Shown: in pieces, positions 7,199-7,523 of the stretch
How positions within the stretch are numbered: the stretch's first letter is position 1
Layout: each line of letters begins with the position of its first letter
Origin: Treponema sp.
GTDB taxonomy: Bacteria > Spirochaetota > Spirochaetia > Treponematales > Breznakiellaceae
NCBI GenBank assembly: GCA_031261385.1
Contig: JAISJS010000289.1
Location: 1 to 7,523 of the forward strand
Length of the DNA stretch: 7,523 bases
Direction: 5' to 3'
Notes under the pieces: generated by a model
What the model saw: only the letters and a program-made list of their open reading frames with translations
What the model was told of the DNA's origin: nothing
Database searches by the model: none
Translations under genes and position numbers: made by a program

Positions 7199-7204
7199 CC
7201 TCTC
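7199..7204 (-). promoter_or_regulatory. Ribosome-binding site of the OmpA-family gene
   Basis: GAGAGG read on the minus strand lies 4 bases before ATG 7194. Its first base is the last base of the upstream TAG stop (7206-7204), so translation of the two genes may be coupled. It is the only clear Shine-Dalgarno sequence seen before any start in this window, and it supports the chosen ATG. Confidence -1.
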
Positions 7205-7523
7205 TATAGGTATTTGTGCGCGTCACGGACAAATTTGTTCAGAACGCTTTGAATCTGATCGATATCAATCGGCTTTGAAATGAAGTCGTCAAAACCGTTT
7301 TCTTTGAACATTTTATCATTGCCGGCAATCGCGTTTGCGGTTAGCGCGACGATAGGTTTCGTGTAGCCCGCTTCGCGCAAGCGTTTTGTGGTTTCTATAC
7401 CGTCCATTTTCGGCATCATATGATCCATAAAGATAATATCATAAACCGCACCGCCTGAAACTTTTTCAATCGTTTCAAATCCGCTGGCAGCAGTTTCCAT
7501 ATTCATTTCAAAAGGCGACATAA
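7204..7523 (-). CDS. Receiver domain, probably the C-terminus of a hybrid sensor kinase (5' partial)
   Basis: The last 105 residues of a protein that enters from the right edge. They cover most of a CheY-like receiver domain: the phospho-acceptor aspartate D33 in 'DIIFMDHMMP' (counted from the ATG at 7521), the switch threonine T61 in 'ALTANA', and the conserved lysine K83 in 'SKPID'. The first beta strand and the acidic pair that binds magnesium lie outside the window, so the ATG at 7521 is not the real start. The sequence ends soon after the receiver fold ('VLNKFVRDAHKYL'), with no output domain. That fits the end of a hybrid histidine kinase, or a stand-alone receiver; the hybrid is preferred because such receiver ends are common in treponemes (inference). 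The signal it responds to is unknown. It ends 9 bp before the OmpA-like gene. Confidence -1.
   Translation of the reverse strand, partial: MSPFEMNMETAASGFETIEKVSGGAVYDIIFMDHMMPKMDGIETTKRLREAGYTKPIVALTANAIAGNDKMFKENGFDDFISKPIDIDQIQSVLNKFVRDAHKYL

Overview
The window looks like chromosomal DNA from a spirochaete of the Treponema lineage, probably a gut or termite-gut type. This is inferred from the protein set: an OmpA-like lipid/peptidoglycan-interface protein with a treponeme-style 'GHTALAGT' loop, an unusually long PRPP synthetase, the C-terminal receiver end of what is probably a hybrid sensor kinase, and a plant-polysaccharide hydrolase (GH10 xylanase). Base composition is mixed (about half G+C by eye), with short AT-rich intergenic stretches. 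No species can be assigned from the sequence alone. The window is almost entirely protein-coding. The only non-coding stretches are 1949-1976, 3120-3195 and 4492-4602, so no gap exceeds 300 bases. I see no tRNA, rRNA, CRISPR array, transposase or phage gene.

Left part (2-3119): a large protein of the DUF4954 family, cut at its 5' end by the window edge, converges on a diacylglycerol-kinase-family gene (YegS/BmrU type) on the minus strand. Only 28 bp separate their stop codons. Middle (3120-4602): an AT-rich divergent spacer separates the lipid kinase from a plus-strand GH10 endo-xylanase. The xylanase's last residues are encoded by a short 9-bp-period repeat. Just after its stop lies a roughly 100-bp inverted-repeat element whose arms are themselves built of 9-bp units. 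The element fills the convergent gap before the next minus-strand gene.

Right part (4603-7523): three minus-strand genes in close series, likely one operon read from right to left: a receiver domain (truncated by the window edge), a secreted OmpA-family protein, and a long PRPP synthetase (prs). The gaps are 9 and 27 bp, and the ompA-like gene has a ribosome-binding site that overlaps the preceding stop codon.

The genes look like ordinary housekeeping, envelope and carbohydrate functions. I did not find a convincing new multi-gene system. The most interesting items are the 9-bp-unit inverted-repeat element and its capture by the xylanase reading frame, the uncharacterised but very strongly patterned DUF4954 protein, the OmpA domain lacking the usual peptidoglycan-binding aspartate, and the enlarged PRPP synthetase.
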